A DNA stretch of 6,767 nucleotides from an uncultured Eubacteriales bacterium (GTDB lineage: Bacteria; Bacillota_A; Clostridia; Oscillospirales; CAG-272). The stretch lies in contig USKS01000079.1 of the NCBI GenBank assembly GCA_900555345.1, positions 1-6,767 of the forward strand, in the 5' to 3' direction. How positions within the stretch are numbered: position 1 is the first letter of the stretch; each line of letters opens with the position of its first letter. The notes under the pieces are model-generated. The model was not told the DNA's origin. It saw only the letters and a program-made list of their open reading frames with translations, and made no database searches. The position numbers and the translations under genes are program-made. This document shows, piece by piece, positions 1 through 5,388 of the stretch.

Positions 1-637
1 GCTTCGGTATGGTCACAAGGCAGTCGTGCAGCCCCAGTTTTTTGCGTATCTGCTGAATATGTATATCCACGGTGCGGCTCTCGCCCTCAAACTCGTATCC
101 CCACACGGCGCCCAGCAGCCGCTCGCGTGTGACGGCAATATCGCGGTTTCTGAGAAAGAAAACGAGCACGTCAAATTCCTTCGGTGTCAGCGCCACGGGG
201 GCTCCGCCCTTTGTAACGGTGTGCGCCGAGGTGTCCACGCATATGTCGCCGTAGTTAAGCGTCGTCGATATTTTGCCCGTGCGCCGCAGCACGACCTCTA
301 TTCTTGCCAAAAGTTCCAGTGCCTCAAAGGGTTTTACAATGTAGTCCTCCGCGCCGAGCTTCAGCCCGTTAACTTTGTCGAGCACGTTCTGCATGGCGGT
401 GAGAAATATAACGCTCACCCCAAGGGGCGCAATGTGCCGCATGACCTCAAAGCCGTCCATGGTGGGCAGCATGACGTCAAGCAGCACGATATCCCACTTG
501 GCGCAGTTGCGGCTCACGGTCTCCACCGCCTCGGCACCGTCGCTGACAATGGCGGATTCATAGCCCACCGCCGCAAGGGTCGCGCTTATGGTCTTTGCAA
601 TGTTTTCGTCATCCTCAACGATAAGTATTCTTGCCAT
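1..637 (-). CDS. OmpR/PhoB-family response regulator (3' end cut off by window edge)
   Basis: This is a two-component response regulator that, once phosphorylated by a sensor kinase, binds DNA in the cytoplasm. The 212 visible codons read MARILIVEDDENIAKT at the start. A receiver domain spans about residues 1-119: acidic pair D9/D10, phosphoacceptor D54 (LLDVMLP), T80 (FLTA), switch residue Y99 and K102 (VKPF). A winged-helix DNA-binding domain follows from about 127, with LTPKEFDVL (150-158), AVWGYEFEG (177-185) and RTVDIHIQQIRKKLG (188-202). The family normally ends about 10-15 residues after the last visible codon (TIPK), so only the tip is missing. ATG 637 is chosen because it opens the receiver fold directly; AAGGAAG lies upstream with a long 13-nt spacer. 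It follows the M23 gene on the same strand but has its own likely promoter. A kinase gene may lie beyond the left edge, which cannot be seen. Regulon unknown; the sequence is not close enough to WalR, PhoP or VanR to name it. Confidence 0.95.
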   Translation of the reverse strand, partial: MARILIVEDDENIAKTISATLAAVGYESAIVSDGAEAVETVSRNCAKWDIVLLDVMLPTMDGFEVMRHIAPLGVSVIFLTAMQNVLDKVNGLKLGAEDYIVKPFEALELLARIEVVLRRTGKISTTLNYGDICVDTSAHTVTKGGAPVALTPKEFDVLVFFLRNRDIAVTRERLLGAVWGYEFEGESRTVDIHIQQIRKKLGLHDCLVTIPK

Positions 638-676
638 AGGTGCCTACGCACTTCCTTTCTGCCTTCTTATGTTTTC

Positions 677-705
677 AGTATATCACCGCAGCGCCATAAA
701 TGCAA
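677..705 (-). promoter_or_regulatory. Sigma-A promoter for the response regulator
   Basis: Read on the minus strand, a -35 element TTGCAT (700-705) and a -10 element TATACT (677-682) are separated by exactly 17 bp. The -10 is preceded by TGA, giving an extended -10 (TGnTATACT). Transcription would start near 670, about 33 nt before the ATG at 637. The -35 begins 3 bp after the stop codon of the M23 gene, so the regulator can be expressed independently of the upstream hydrolase. No terminator hairpin was seen in the 70-bp gap, so read-through from the M23 gene is also possible. This is a consensus match by eye, not a mapped start. Confidence 0.5.
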
Positions 706-707
706 TA

Positions 708-1919
708 TCACAGCGGACAGGGAACATAATCCAGCGGGTTTTTCTTCTGCCCGTTTACGCGAAACTCAAAATGCAGATGATTACCCTTTGAAAATCCCGT
801 TGTGCCAACATAGCCTATGACCTGCCCGGCGCTGACGCTCTGCCCCGCGGATACCGCAATGGAGCTGAAATGGGCGTACAGCGTGCTGTATCCGCCGCCG
901 TGATCTATAAGCACAAAGTTGCCGTAGCTGTCGTGCCACTTCGCGACGAGCACCTTGCCGTCCGCCGCGGCGTAAACGGGAGTGCCCGCGGCTATGGCAA
1001 CGTCAAGCGCCCAGTGGGGCGCGCCGTTGGGGTCAGTATCTCCGAAACGGCAGGAGATATATCCGCCAACGGGCAGCGGGTATATGAATTTCCCCGACCC
1101 TGCAGAGGGGGAGCCGCCCGTTCCTCCGTCGGCTCCTCCGCCCGTTCCGCCGCCCGAACCGCCGGACGGAGCGCTGCTTTCCTTCAGCAGCCGCTCAAGC
1201 TCGGCGTTCAGCGCTTCCTCCGATGCCTTTGCCTTCTCGCTTTCGCGCCGCAGCGCCTCGCTGTCGGCGGAAAGCTTTACATAATAAGCTTCGGCGGCAG
1301 CCGCGAGCTGCTTGTTTTTCTCAATATCCGCGTTCAGTTCCGCGAGAAGCTGCGTCTGCATATCCTCGGCTTCCTCAAGCTCGCTTTTGCGCTCTGCAAG
1401 TTCCGCCGCCTTTTTCTCAAGACTTTCGGCAGTATTTTTGTCAAACTCAAGCACAGTGTTGACCCGCTCGAGCCGCGAGAGAAAATCCCCGATGCCGACG
1501 CTGCCGCAGATAAGCTGCAGATATCCCGCTTTGCCGCTGTCCTGATTTGCGCGCATGCGCACTTTCATTTTCTCCATTGTCTCGGCTTTTTCGCTTTCCA
1601 GCCGCTCTATCTCTGCCGCAGTATCGCTTATCTGCTGCCCCAGCACTTCCTGCAGCGCCTGCGCCGCCTGTGCCTTTTCGGACGTGGCGGTGATAAGCGC
1701 GTCGAGCTCCTTTTTTCCGTCGAGCGTTGCTGCCTTTTCGCTGTCAATGTCTCCGATGCGGTGCCAAAGCTCGTCCTGCTTTTCGGAAAGCGCCGATATT
1801 TTTTCCTTATATTTCTGTATTTCCGCGCTTGCGGCGCCCGCGGGGAGCGCAAAAGAAGCCCCGAAGAGAGCCAAAGCCGACAGTATCGCCGCCGTGCGGC
1901 GCAGATTTTTTCTTTTCAC
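708..1919 (-). CDS. Secreted coiled-coil M23 peptidoglycan hydrolase (EnvC/PcsB/CwlO-like architecture)
   Basis: This is a 403-residue exported cell-wall protein. Its order is: Sec signal peptide (KRK at 2-4, hydrophobic core about 10-24, AGA-A cleavage region about 27-31); long Ala/Glu/Lys-rich coiled coil about 32-248; Gly/Ser/Thr linker about 252-276; M23 (LytM/lysostaphin-type) zinc endopeptidase domain about 277-400. The M23 residues are present: H302 and D306 (HWALD), H350 (YAHFSS), H381 and H383 (HLHFE). The zinc site therefore looks complete, unlike the degenerate EnvC activators, so it is probably an active endopeptidase cutting peptidoglycan cross-bridges or stem peptides. Coiled-coil M23 or CHAP proteins of this design are often controlled by FtsEX in division or elongation; no ftsEX is visible here. 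Start is GTG at 1917-1919, with AGGGGG (1928-1933) spaced 8 nt and the signal peptide beginning at once. It diverges from the O-acyltransferase operon. An alternative role is recycling or daughter-cell separation. Confidence 0.95.
   Translation of the reverse strand: MKRKNLRRTAAILSALALFGASFALPAGAASAEIQKYKEKISALSEKQDELWHRIGDIDSEKAATLDGKKELDALITATSEKAQAAQALQEVLGQQISDTAAEIERLESEKAETMEKMKVRMRANQDSGKAGYLQLICGSVGIGDFLSRLERVNTVLEFDKNTAESLEKKAAELAERKSELEEAEDMQTQLLAELNADIEKNKQLAAAAEAYYVKLSADSEALRRESEKAKASEEALNAELERLLKESSAPSGGSGGGTGGGADGGTGGSPSAGSGKFIYPLPVGGYISCRFGDTDPNGAPHWALDVAIAAGTPVYAAADGKVLVAKWHDSYGNFVLIDHGGGYSTLYAHFSSIAVSAGQSVSAGQVIGYVGTTGFSKGNHLHFEFRVNGQKKNPLDYVPCPL
1113..1165 (-). repeat. Imperfect tandem repeat encoding the Gly-rich linker
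   Basis: The block contains CCGCCCGTTCC at 1114-1124 and again at 1138-1148, then the variant CCGCCCGAACC at 1150-1160, on a 12/24-bp spacing. On the minus strand it encodes the GGSGGGTGGGADGGTGG hinge between the coiled coil and the M23 domain. Such repeats change copy number easily by slippage, and steps of 12 bp keep the frame, so linker length may vary between strains. Confidence 0.6.
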
Positions 1920-1945
1920 AGTCCTTTCCCCCTGAGATATGTACT

Positions 1946-1976
1946 ATTATCTTACATTATCATATAATACTGTCAT
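1946..1976 (-). promoter_or_regulatory. Possible promoter for the M23 hydrolase
   Basis: On the minus strand ATGACA (1971-1976) matches the -35 consensus at five of six positions. A 16-bp spacer leads to TAAGAT (1949-1954), or a 19-bp spacer to the better hexamer GATAAT (1946-1951). Transcription would begin about 1940, leaving a short leader of roughly 20 nt that contains the AGGGGG ribosome site. The surrounding DNA is very AT-rich and offers several -10 look-alikes, so the exact element is uncertain. Confidence 0.3.
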
Positions 1977-1995
1977 TATTAAGTCATCATGACGA

Positions 1996-2012
1996 TGTAA
2001 GCAAAATGTAAA
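1996..2012 (+). promoter_or_regulatory. WalR (YycF)-like direct repeat
   Basis: TGTAAG (1996-2001), five bases, then TGTAAA (2007-2012) matches the known WalR box TGTWAH-N5-TGTWAH at every position except the G ending the first half. It lies in the divergent promoter region, about 62 bp upstream of the inferred start of the M23 transcript and about 34 bp before the -35 of the rightward promoter. WalRK controls peptidoglycan hydrolases of this type in Bacillus and streptococci, which fits the neighbour. The repeat runs in the opposite direction to the M23 gene, and AT-rich DNA gives chance matches, so it stays a candidate. Confidence 0.35.
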
Positions 2013-2045
2013 AGGGACTGTCTGTGCAAAAACGCAAAATAATGC

Positions 2046-2074
2046 TTTATTTTTTAATAAATTTATGGTACAAT
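2046..2074 (+). promoter_or_regulatory. Extended -10 sigma-A promoter for the acyltransferase operon
   Basis: TATGGTACAAT (2064-2074) matches the Gram-positive extended -10 TRTGnTATAAT with one mismatch in the hexamer. A 17-bp spacer leads back to a weak -35, TTTATT (2046-2051), as is usual when the extended -10 is strong. Transcription would begin near 2081, giving a leader of about 75 nt before ATG 2157. A second perfect TATAAT sits at 2089-2094 but has no recognisable -35 at the right distance (TGGTAC); it could be an alternative start. Confidence 0.55.
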
Positions 2075-2113
2075 AAATGTATCTATCATATAATCGGATA
2101 AAGGCTCGGACGG

Positions 2114-2156
2114 ATGCGTCGTGTCACACGCATTTTTCGGCAAAACGGAGACGCAT
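2114..2156 (+). promoter_or_regulatory. Leader hairpin with alternative pairing next to the start codon
   Basis: In the leader of the acyltransferase mRNA, ATGCGT (2114-2119) is complementary to ACGCAT at 2128-2133 (8-nt loop, followed by five T, 2133-2137) and also to a second ACGCAT at 2151-2156, which lies between the GGAG ribosome site and the ATG. The first pairing resembles a weak terminator or attenuator; the second would cover the start region. The two pairings exclude each other. Stems are only 6 bp, so this may be chance. No known riboswitch or T-box element was recognised. Confidence 0.2.
2147..2150 (+). promoter_or_regulatory. Ribosome binding site fixing the acyltransferase start
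   Basis: GGAG lies 6 nt before ATG 2157. It decides the start against the in-frame GTG at 2121, which has no ribosome site and would add 12 polar residues (MSHAFFGKTETH) ahead of the usual MBOAT opening MVFTSLEFLF. Confidence 0.8.
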
Positions 2157-3575
2157 ATGGTTTTTACTTCTCTTGAATTTCTGTTTCTGTACTTTGCGGT
2201 AACGATGATTTTCTATTTCATCGTGCCGCTGAAGCTTAGAAACATCGTTCTTCTCATCGTCAGCCTTATATTCTACGGCTGGGGCGAGCCGCGCTATGTG
2301 GTCATCATGATCGTTTCCATGGTGGTGGACTACATATGCGGCTACTTTGCCGGAAAATACCGCGAAACGAACAAAAAGAAGGCCCGGCGGTTCGTTATAG
2401 CAAGCGCTGTCGTAAACCTCGGAATACTGGGCTTTTTCAAATATTATACATTCATTGTGCAGAATCTGCAGCTTCTGCCCTTCGCATTTCTCAAAAAGAT
2501 ACCGCTGCTTGCGGACATCCCACTGCCTATCGGGATTTCGTTCTACACGTTCCAGACCATGTCATACACCATAGACGTGTACCGCGGAGACGCAAAGGTG
2601 CAGCGCAATATGGCGACCTTCGGCGCGTATGTAACGCTTTTCCCTCAGCTTATAGCCGGACCCATCGTCCGCTATCAGGATGTTGACGATCAGCTCAGAA
2701 GCCGCCCGTACAATATAGATATGTTTGCCTCGGGCATGCGCACTTTCGTCTGCGGCTTTGCAAAGAAGATACTGCTCGCAAACGCGGCGGGCGCCCTCTG
2801 GGACACTTTCCGCACGGCGGGAGACGTGGGCGGTGCAACGGTGCTCGGCTCGTGGTTCGGCCTTATCCTGTACGCCTTTCAGATATACTTTGATTTCTCG
2901 GGCTACTCCGACATGGCGATAGGTCTGGGAAAGATGATGGGCTTTACCTTCAAAGAAAACTTTTTCTATCCCTACGTTTCAAAAAGCATTACGGATTTCT
3001 GGCGGCGCTGGCATATATCCATGGGCACATGGTTCCGCGAATATGTGTATATACCTCTGGGCGGAAACCGCTGCGCAAAGTGGAAAATGTACCGCAACAT
3101 ACTTGTAGTGTGGTTCCTCACGGGCTTCTGGCACGGCGCAAGCTGGAACTACGTTCTGTGGGGCATGTACTACTGCGTGTTCCTGCTTTTGGAAAAGGCG
3201 TTCCTTCTGAAGGTGCTTAAAAAGCTGCCCCCCTTTGTCTCTCACATATACACGCTTGCCGTCGTGCTGTTCGGCTGGTGGCTGTTCGTGTTTGAAAATC
3301 TGGGAGAGGGTGTGAAATACCTGGGATATATGTTCGGCGCAGGCTCGACATTCACGCTGCCGGGAGTTACCTTCGACGTTCTGCGCAATTTGGTGTTCTT
3401 CGTGATACTCTGCGTTGCCGCAACGCCGCTTCCCAAAAAGCTTTACTACAAGTTCTATTCCTCGGGCAAGGGCGCACGGGTCGCCGTAAGCGTATGCTGC
3501 GCGGCGGCACTGGTGCTGTGCACCGGATACCTGGTGGATTCTTCGTACAATCCGTTCCTGTATTTCAGATTCTGA
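2157..3575 (+). CDS. MBOAT-family membrane O-acyltransferase (AlgI/PatA-like)
   Basis: This 472-residue polytopic membrane protein belongs to the membrane-bound O-acyltransferase family, AlgI/DltB/PatA branch. In studied members it takes an acyl group, usually acetyl, from a cytoplasmic donor and passes it across the membrane to an extracellular partner. Family blocks are all in place: MVFTSLEFLFLYF (1-13), PLPIGISFYTFQTMSYTID (122-140), PQLIAGPIVRY (163-173), YFDFSGYSDMAIGLG (244-258), DFWRRWHISMGTWFREYVYI (280-299), PLGGNR (300-305) and FWHGASWNYVLWG (324-336). H326 in the last block corresponds to the invariant MBOAT histidine; H286 is the other conserved one. The length is normal for AlgI (about 470-520) and many hydrophobic segments run throughout. 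The gene is first of a tight plus-strand set: 13 bp separate it from the DHHW partner. The substrate is not determined by sequence; peptidoglycan, teichoic acid or exopolysaccharide are all possible. It is less likely DltB, because dltA, dltC and dltD are absent here. Confidence 0.95.
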   Translation: MVFTSLEFLFLYFAVTMIFYFIVPLKLRNIVLLIVSLIFYGWGEPRYVVIMIVSMVVDYICGYFAGKYRETNKKKARRFVIASAVVNLGILGFFKYYTFIVQNLQLLPFAFLKKIPLLADIPLPIGISFYTFQTMSYTIDVYRGDAKVQRNMATFGAYVTLFPQLIAGPIVRYQDVDDQLRSRPYNIDMFASGMRTFVCGFAKKILLANAAGALWDTFRTAGDVGGATVLGSWFGLILYAFQIYFDFSGYSDMAIGLGKMMGFTFKENFFYPYVSKSITDFWRRWHISMGTWFREYVYIPLGGNRCAKWKMYRNILVVWFLTGFWHGASWNYVLWGMYYCVFLLLEKAFLLKVLKKLPPFVSHIYTLAVVLFGWWLFVFENLGEGVKYLGYMFGAGSTFTLPGVTFDVLRNLVFFVILCVAATPLPKKLYYKFYSSGKGARVAVSVCCAAALVLCTGYLVDSSYNPFLYFRF

Positions 3576-3580
3576 GGGGG
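3575..3580 (+). promoter_or_regulatory. Ribosome binding site fixing the DHHW gene start
   Basis: AGGGGG overlaps the last base of the acyltransferase stop codon and lies 8 nt before ATG 3589. The in-frame GTG at 3580 uses the last G of this site and so cannot be the start. Placing the ribosome site on the upstream stop suggests translational coupling of the two genes. Confidence 0.75.
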
Positions 3581-3588
3581 TGAAACAT

Positions 3589-4890
3589 ATGGCAAATGAC
3601 AACAAAAAAGCAGTGCCGCGCGAGAGCGCCGACGGCGAAGCCGAAAAGTATCTCGCGCTTCAGATGTCGCTTAAAGACAAGTCGCGCTTTTCGAATATCC
3701 TCCTCACGGTACTTACCATGGGCTTTGTGTTTGTTTTCGCGGCATTGTTCTGGATACTGCCAAAGCGCGATTTTTCTCCCGAGGAGAACCGCGCGCTTGC
3801 GGGCACGCCGACGCTGACGGTCGACAATCTCATGTCCGGCGGGCTTACCGAAGAGGTTTCTGACTACATGGCGGATCAGTTCCCCGCGCGAAACTTCTTT
3901 ATAGGCGTAAAGGCGGCAGGCGAGCTTCTGCAGTTCAAGCAGATGAACAACGATGTTTTCGTCGCCGACGACGGCTATCTCATTGCCCGCAATGATTACC
4001 CCAACGAGGATAATCTGAAGAAAAATCTTGCCGCCGCGGGAAAATTCATGTCCGCGGCAAAAGAAAACGGCATAAACTGCACGGCGGCGTTTGCCGGCCG
4101 CAAGGCTGATGTCTGCGACGACCGTCTGCCTGCGGTGTACGGCTCGTACTATTCTGACAGGATATGGAACATCACCGAAGAGCTTTGCGACGGGGACGGC
4201 ATTGATATGATAAACCTCAGAAACGTTCTGCGCAAAGCAGAGGAGAGCGGCGACGAGGTCTACTATAAAACGGACCACCACTGGAACTCTCACGGGGCGT
4301 ATCTCGCGTATGCCGCCATTGCCGACTCTGTCGGATACAGCGCATATCAGGAGAGCGATTTCACCGTTGAGTGCGCCGCGAAGGATTTTCTCGGCACCAC
4401 ATGGTCCTCTTCAGGCGTAAAGTGGGAGAAGGGCGAAGAGCTTGATTTCTACCGCTGGGAGGGCGACGGCGACTTTACCATGAAGGTGCTTGACGCCTCC
4501 GGTCAGCTGCTGGAGCACGGTGGAAGAAAAGAGGAGTCTGACGGCAAGACCTATTCCGTTTTCGATTCGTACTTTGTCCGCGATTTTCTCACGGAGAAGG
4601 ATAAATACGCCGCGTTCACCGGCGGAAACTTCGGATATACCGAAATTACGAAAAACGGCGGGACGGACCGCTCCACTCTTCTGGTGCTCAAAGATTCATT
4701 CGCAAACAGCCTTGTGCAGTTCCTCAGCCGCGATTACGATCTTATAATGATAGATCTGCGCTACTACAAAACAAACATCACAAAGCTCTGCAGCGAAAAG
4801 AACATCAAAAACGTGCTTCTGCTTTATAACATGGAAACACTTACCGAGTCTGCCGATCTTACGATACTCGGCGCGGGACTCGGAAAATAA
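3589..4890 (+). CDS. DHHW-family, SGNH/AlgX-like membrane-anchored acetylation partner
   Basis: This 433-residue protein has a cytoplasmic N-terminus, one membrane helix (about 36-57, ILLTVLTMGFVFVFAALFWI) and a large extracellular domain. The signature is YYKTDHHWNSHGAYLAY (225-241). After the helix comes the AlgJ/AlgX-like entry block FSPEENRALAGTP (62-74), then DYMADQFPARNFF (92-104). A candidate triad is D229 and H231 of the DHHW motif plus S370 in VLKDSFANS (366-374), by analogy with the D-x-H-W and Ser of AlgX/AlgJ. In that model it takes the acetyl group exported by the MBOAT and places it on a glycan outside the cell. The pairing with an MBOAT 13 bp upstream is the classic AlgI-AlgJ/X or PatA-PatB arrangement. 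Length fits the family. The family role is established by homology; transfer activity and substrate are inference. It could also act as a deacetylase or scaffold. Confidence 0.9.
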   Translation: MANDNKKAVPRESADGEAEKYLALQMSLKDKSRFSNILLTVLTMGFVFVFAALFWILPKRDFSPEENRALAGTPTLTVDNLMSGGLTEEVSDYMADQFPARNFFIGVKAAGELLQFKQMNNDVFVADDGYLIARNDYPNEDNLKKNLAAAGKFMSAAKENGINCTAAFAGRKADVCDDRLPAVYGSYYSDRIWNITEELCDGDGIDMINLRNVLRKAEESGDEVYYKTDHHWNSHGAYLAYAAIADSVGYSAYQESDFTVECAAKDFLGTTWSSSGVKWEKGEELDFYRWEGDGDFTMKVLDASGQLLEHGGRKEESDGKTYSVFDSYFVRDFLTEKDKYAAFTGGNFGYTEITKNGGTDRSTLLVLKDSFANSLVQFLSRDYDLIMIDLRYYKTNITKLCSEKNIKNVLLLYNMETLTESADLTILGAGLGK

Positions 4891-4909
4891 AAGGATATTT
4901 TACAAAGTT

Positions 4910-4914
4910 GGGAG
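4910..4914 (+). promoter_or_regulatory. Ribosome binding site fixing the lipoprotein start
   Basis: GGGAG directly abuts an in-frame ATG at 4915, which is therefore too close to be used. It sits 9 nt before ATG 4924, which is followed by a normal signal peptide (MKTTIKAAAI). Confidence 0.7.
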
Positions 4915-4923
4915 ATGCTTTTT

Positions 4924-5373
4924 ATGAAAACTACTATCAAAGCGGCAGCGATAATACTGGCAGCCGTAATGCTGTGCACGGGCGCCGCGTCATGCGCAAA
5001 GCCGGGCAGCGGAGAAGATACGACAAAAGAGCCTTCCGTTACAACCGAGCGCAAGGGCTTTGAGGATGTTACCGATCCCCCCGAGGAAAGCAGCGCGGAT
5101 ACCTCCGCGGCAGAAGACTCCTCCGGGCAGGACAGCAGCGCCGCTTTCGGGCGCGAAGAAGCAATTGAGGCCGCACGCGCATGGCTCGGCGAAACCGACC
5201 CCGACACGGGATACAAATACGCATATTCCTTTGACGGCATGGAGGACTCCGCGGGCGGCGATTGCTACCGCATAAGAGTTTCGTGGTACCTTGAGGACGA
5301 GGACAGATATTCTCTCTGCGGGTATCTTCTCGTATCGGACGACGGCGCAAAGATCGAAAAATACGATTGGTAA
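4924..5373 (+). CDS. Small putative lipoprotein of unknown function
   Basis: This 149-residue exported protein is not one I can assign to a named family. Residues 1-23 form a signal peptide (MKTTIK, then AAAIILAAVMLCTGAAS) ending at C24, the likely lipidated cysteine; the lipobox AASC is a loose match because Leu at -3 is replaced by Ala, and C18 is a less likely alternative. A low-complexity Ser/Glu/Asp-rich tether runs from about 28 to 76. The C-terminal domain, about 77-149, is compact: EEAIEAARAWLGETD, then YAYSFDGM, CYRIRVSWYLEDEDRYSLCGYLLVS, ending KIEKYDW. The helix followed by strands ending in a self-contained edge recalls PepSY-type secreted domains, but this is only resemblance. 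It lies 33 bp after the DHHW gene and 15 bp before the topoisomerase gene, so it is probably co-transcribed. An accessory role at the cell surface alongside the acetylation pair is a guess from position. Confidence 0.8.
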   Translation: MKTTIKAAAIILAAVMLCTGAASCAKPGSGEDTTKEPSVTTERKGFEDVTDPPEESSADTSAAEDSSGQDSSAAFGREEAIEAARAWLGETDPDTGYKYAYSFDGMEDSAGGDCYRIRVSWYLEDEDRYSLCGYLLVSDDGAKIEKYDW

Positions 5374-5388
5374 GGACTTGAAAACAGT

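Noticed and set aside
26..820. Open frame of 264 codons on the plus strand
   Set aside because: It runs antisense to the response regulator, which has full family motifs, and crosses its promoter; the protein has no recognisable domain.
870..1967. Open frame of 365 codons on the plus strand
   Set aside because: It is a shadow of the M23 gene on the other strand, produced by GC-rich, Ala/Glu-rich coding DNA; Arg/Phe-rich nonsense composition and no ribosome site.
2036..2053. AT-only inverted repeat AAAATAA/TTATTTT followed by T
   Set aside because: It contains no G-C pairs in the stem, so it is too weak for a terminator, and it overlaps the -35 region of the rightward promoter.
2121..2156. 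GTG start giving an N-terminal extension of 12 residues to the acyltransferase
   Set aside because: It has no ribosome site, lies inside the leader hairpin, and the family begins at MVFTSLEF; ATG 2157 has GGAG at 6 nt.
2979..3605. Open frame of 208 codons on the minus strand
   Set aside because: It is antisense to the catalytic core of the MBOAT gene, with His/Gln-rich shadow composition.
3565..4293. Open frame of 242 codons on the minus strand
   Set aside because: It is antisense to the DHHW gene, and its protein shows no family motif.
4884..4901. Inverted repeat AAAATA/TATTTT after the DHHW gene
   Set aside because: It is an all-AT 6-bp stem without a following T run; it is unlikely to stop transcription before the lipoprotein gene.
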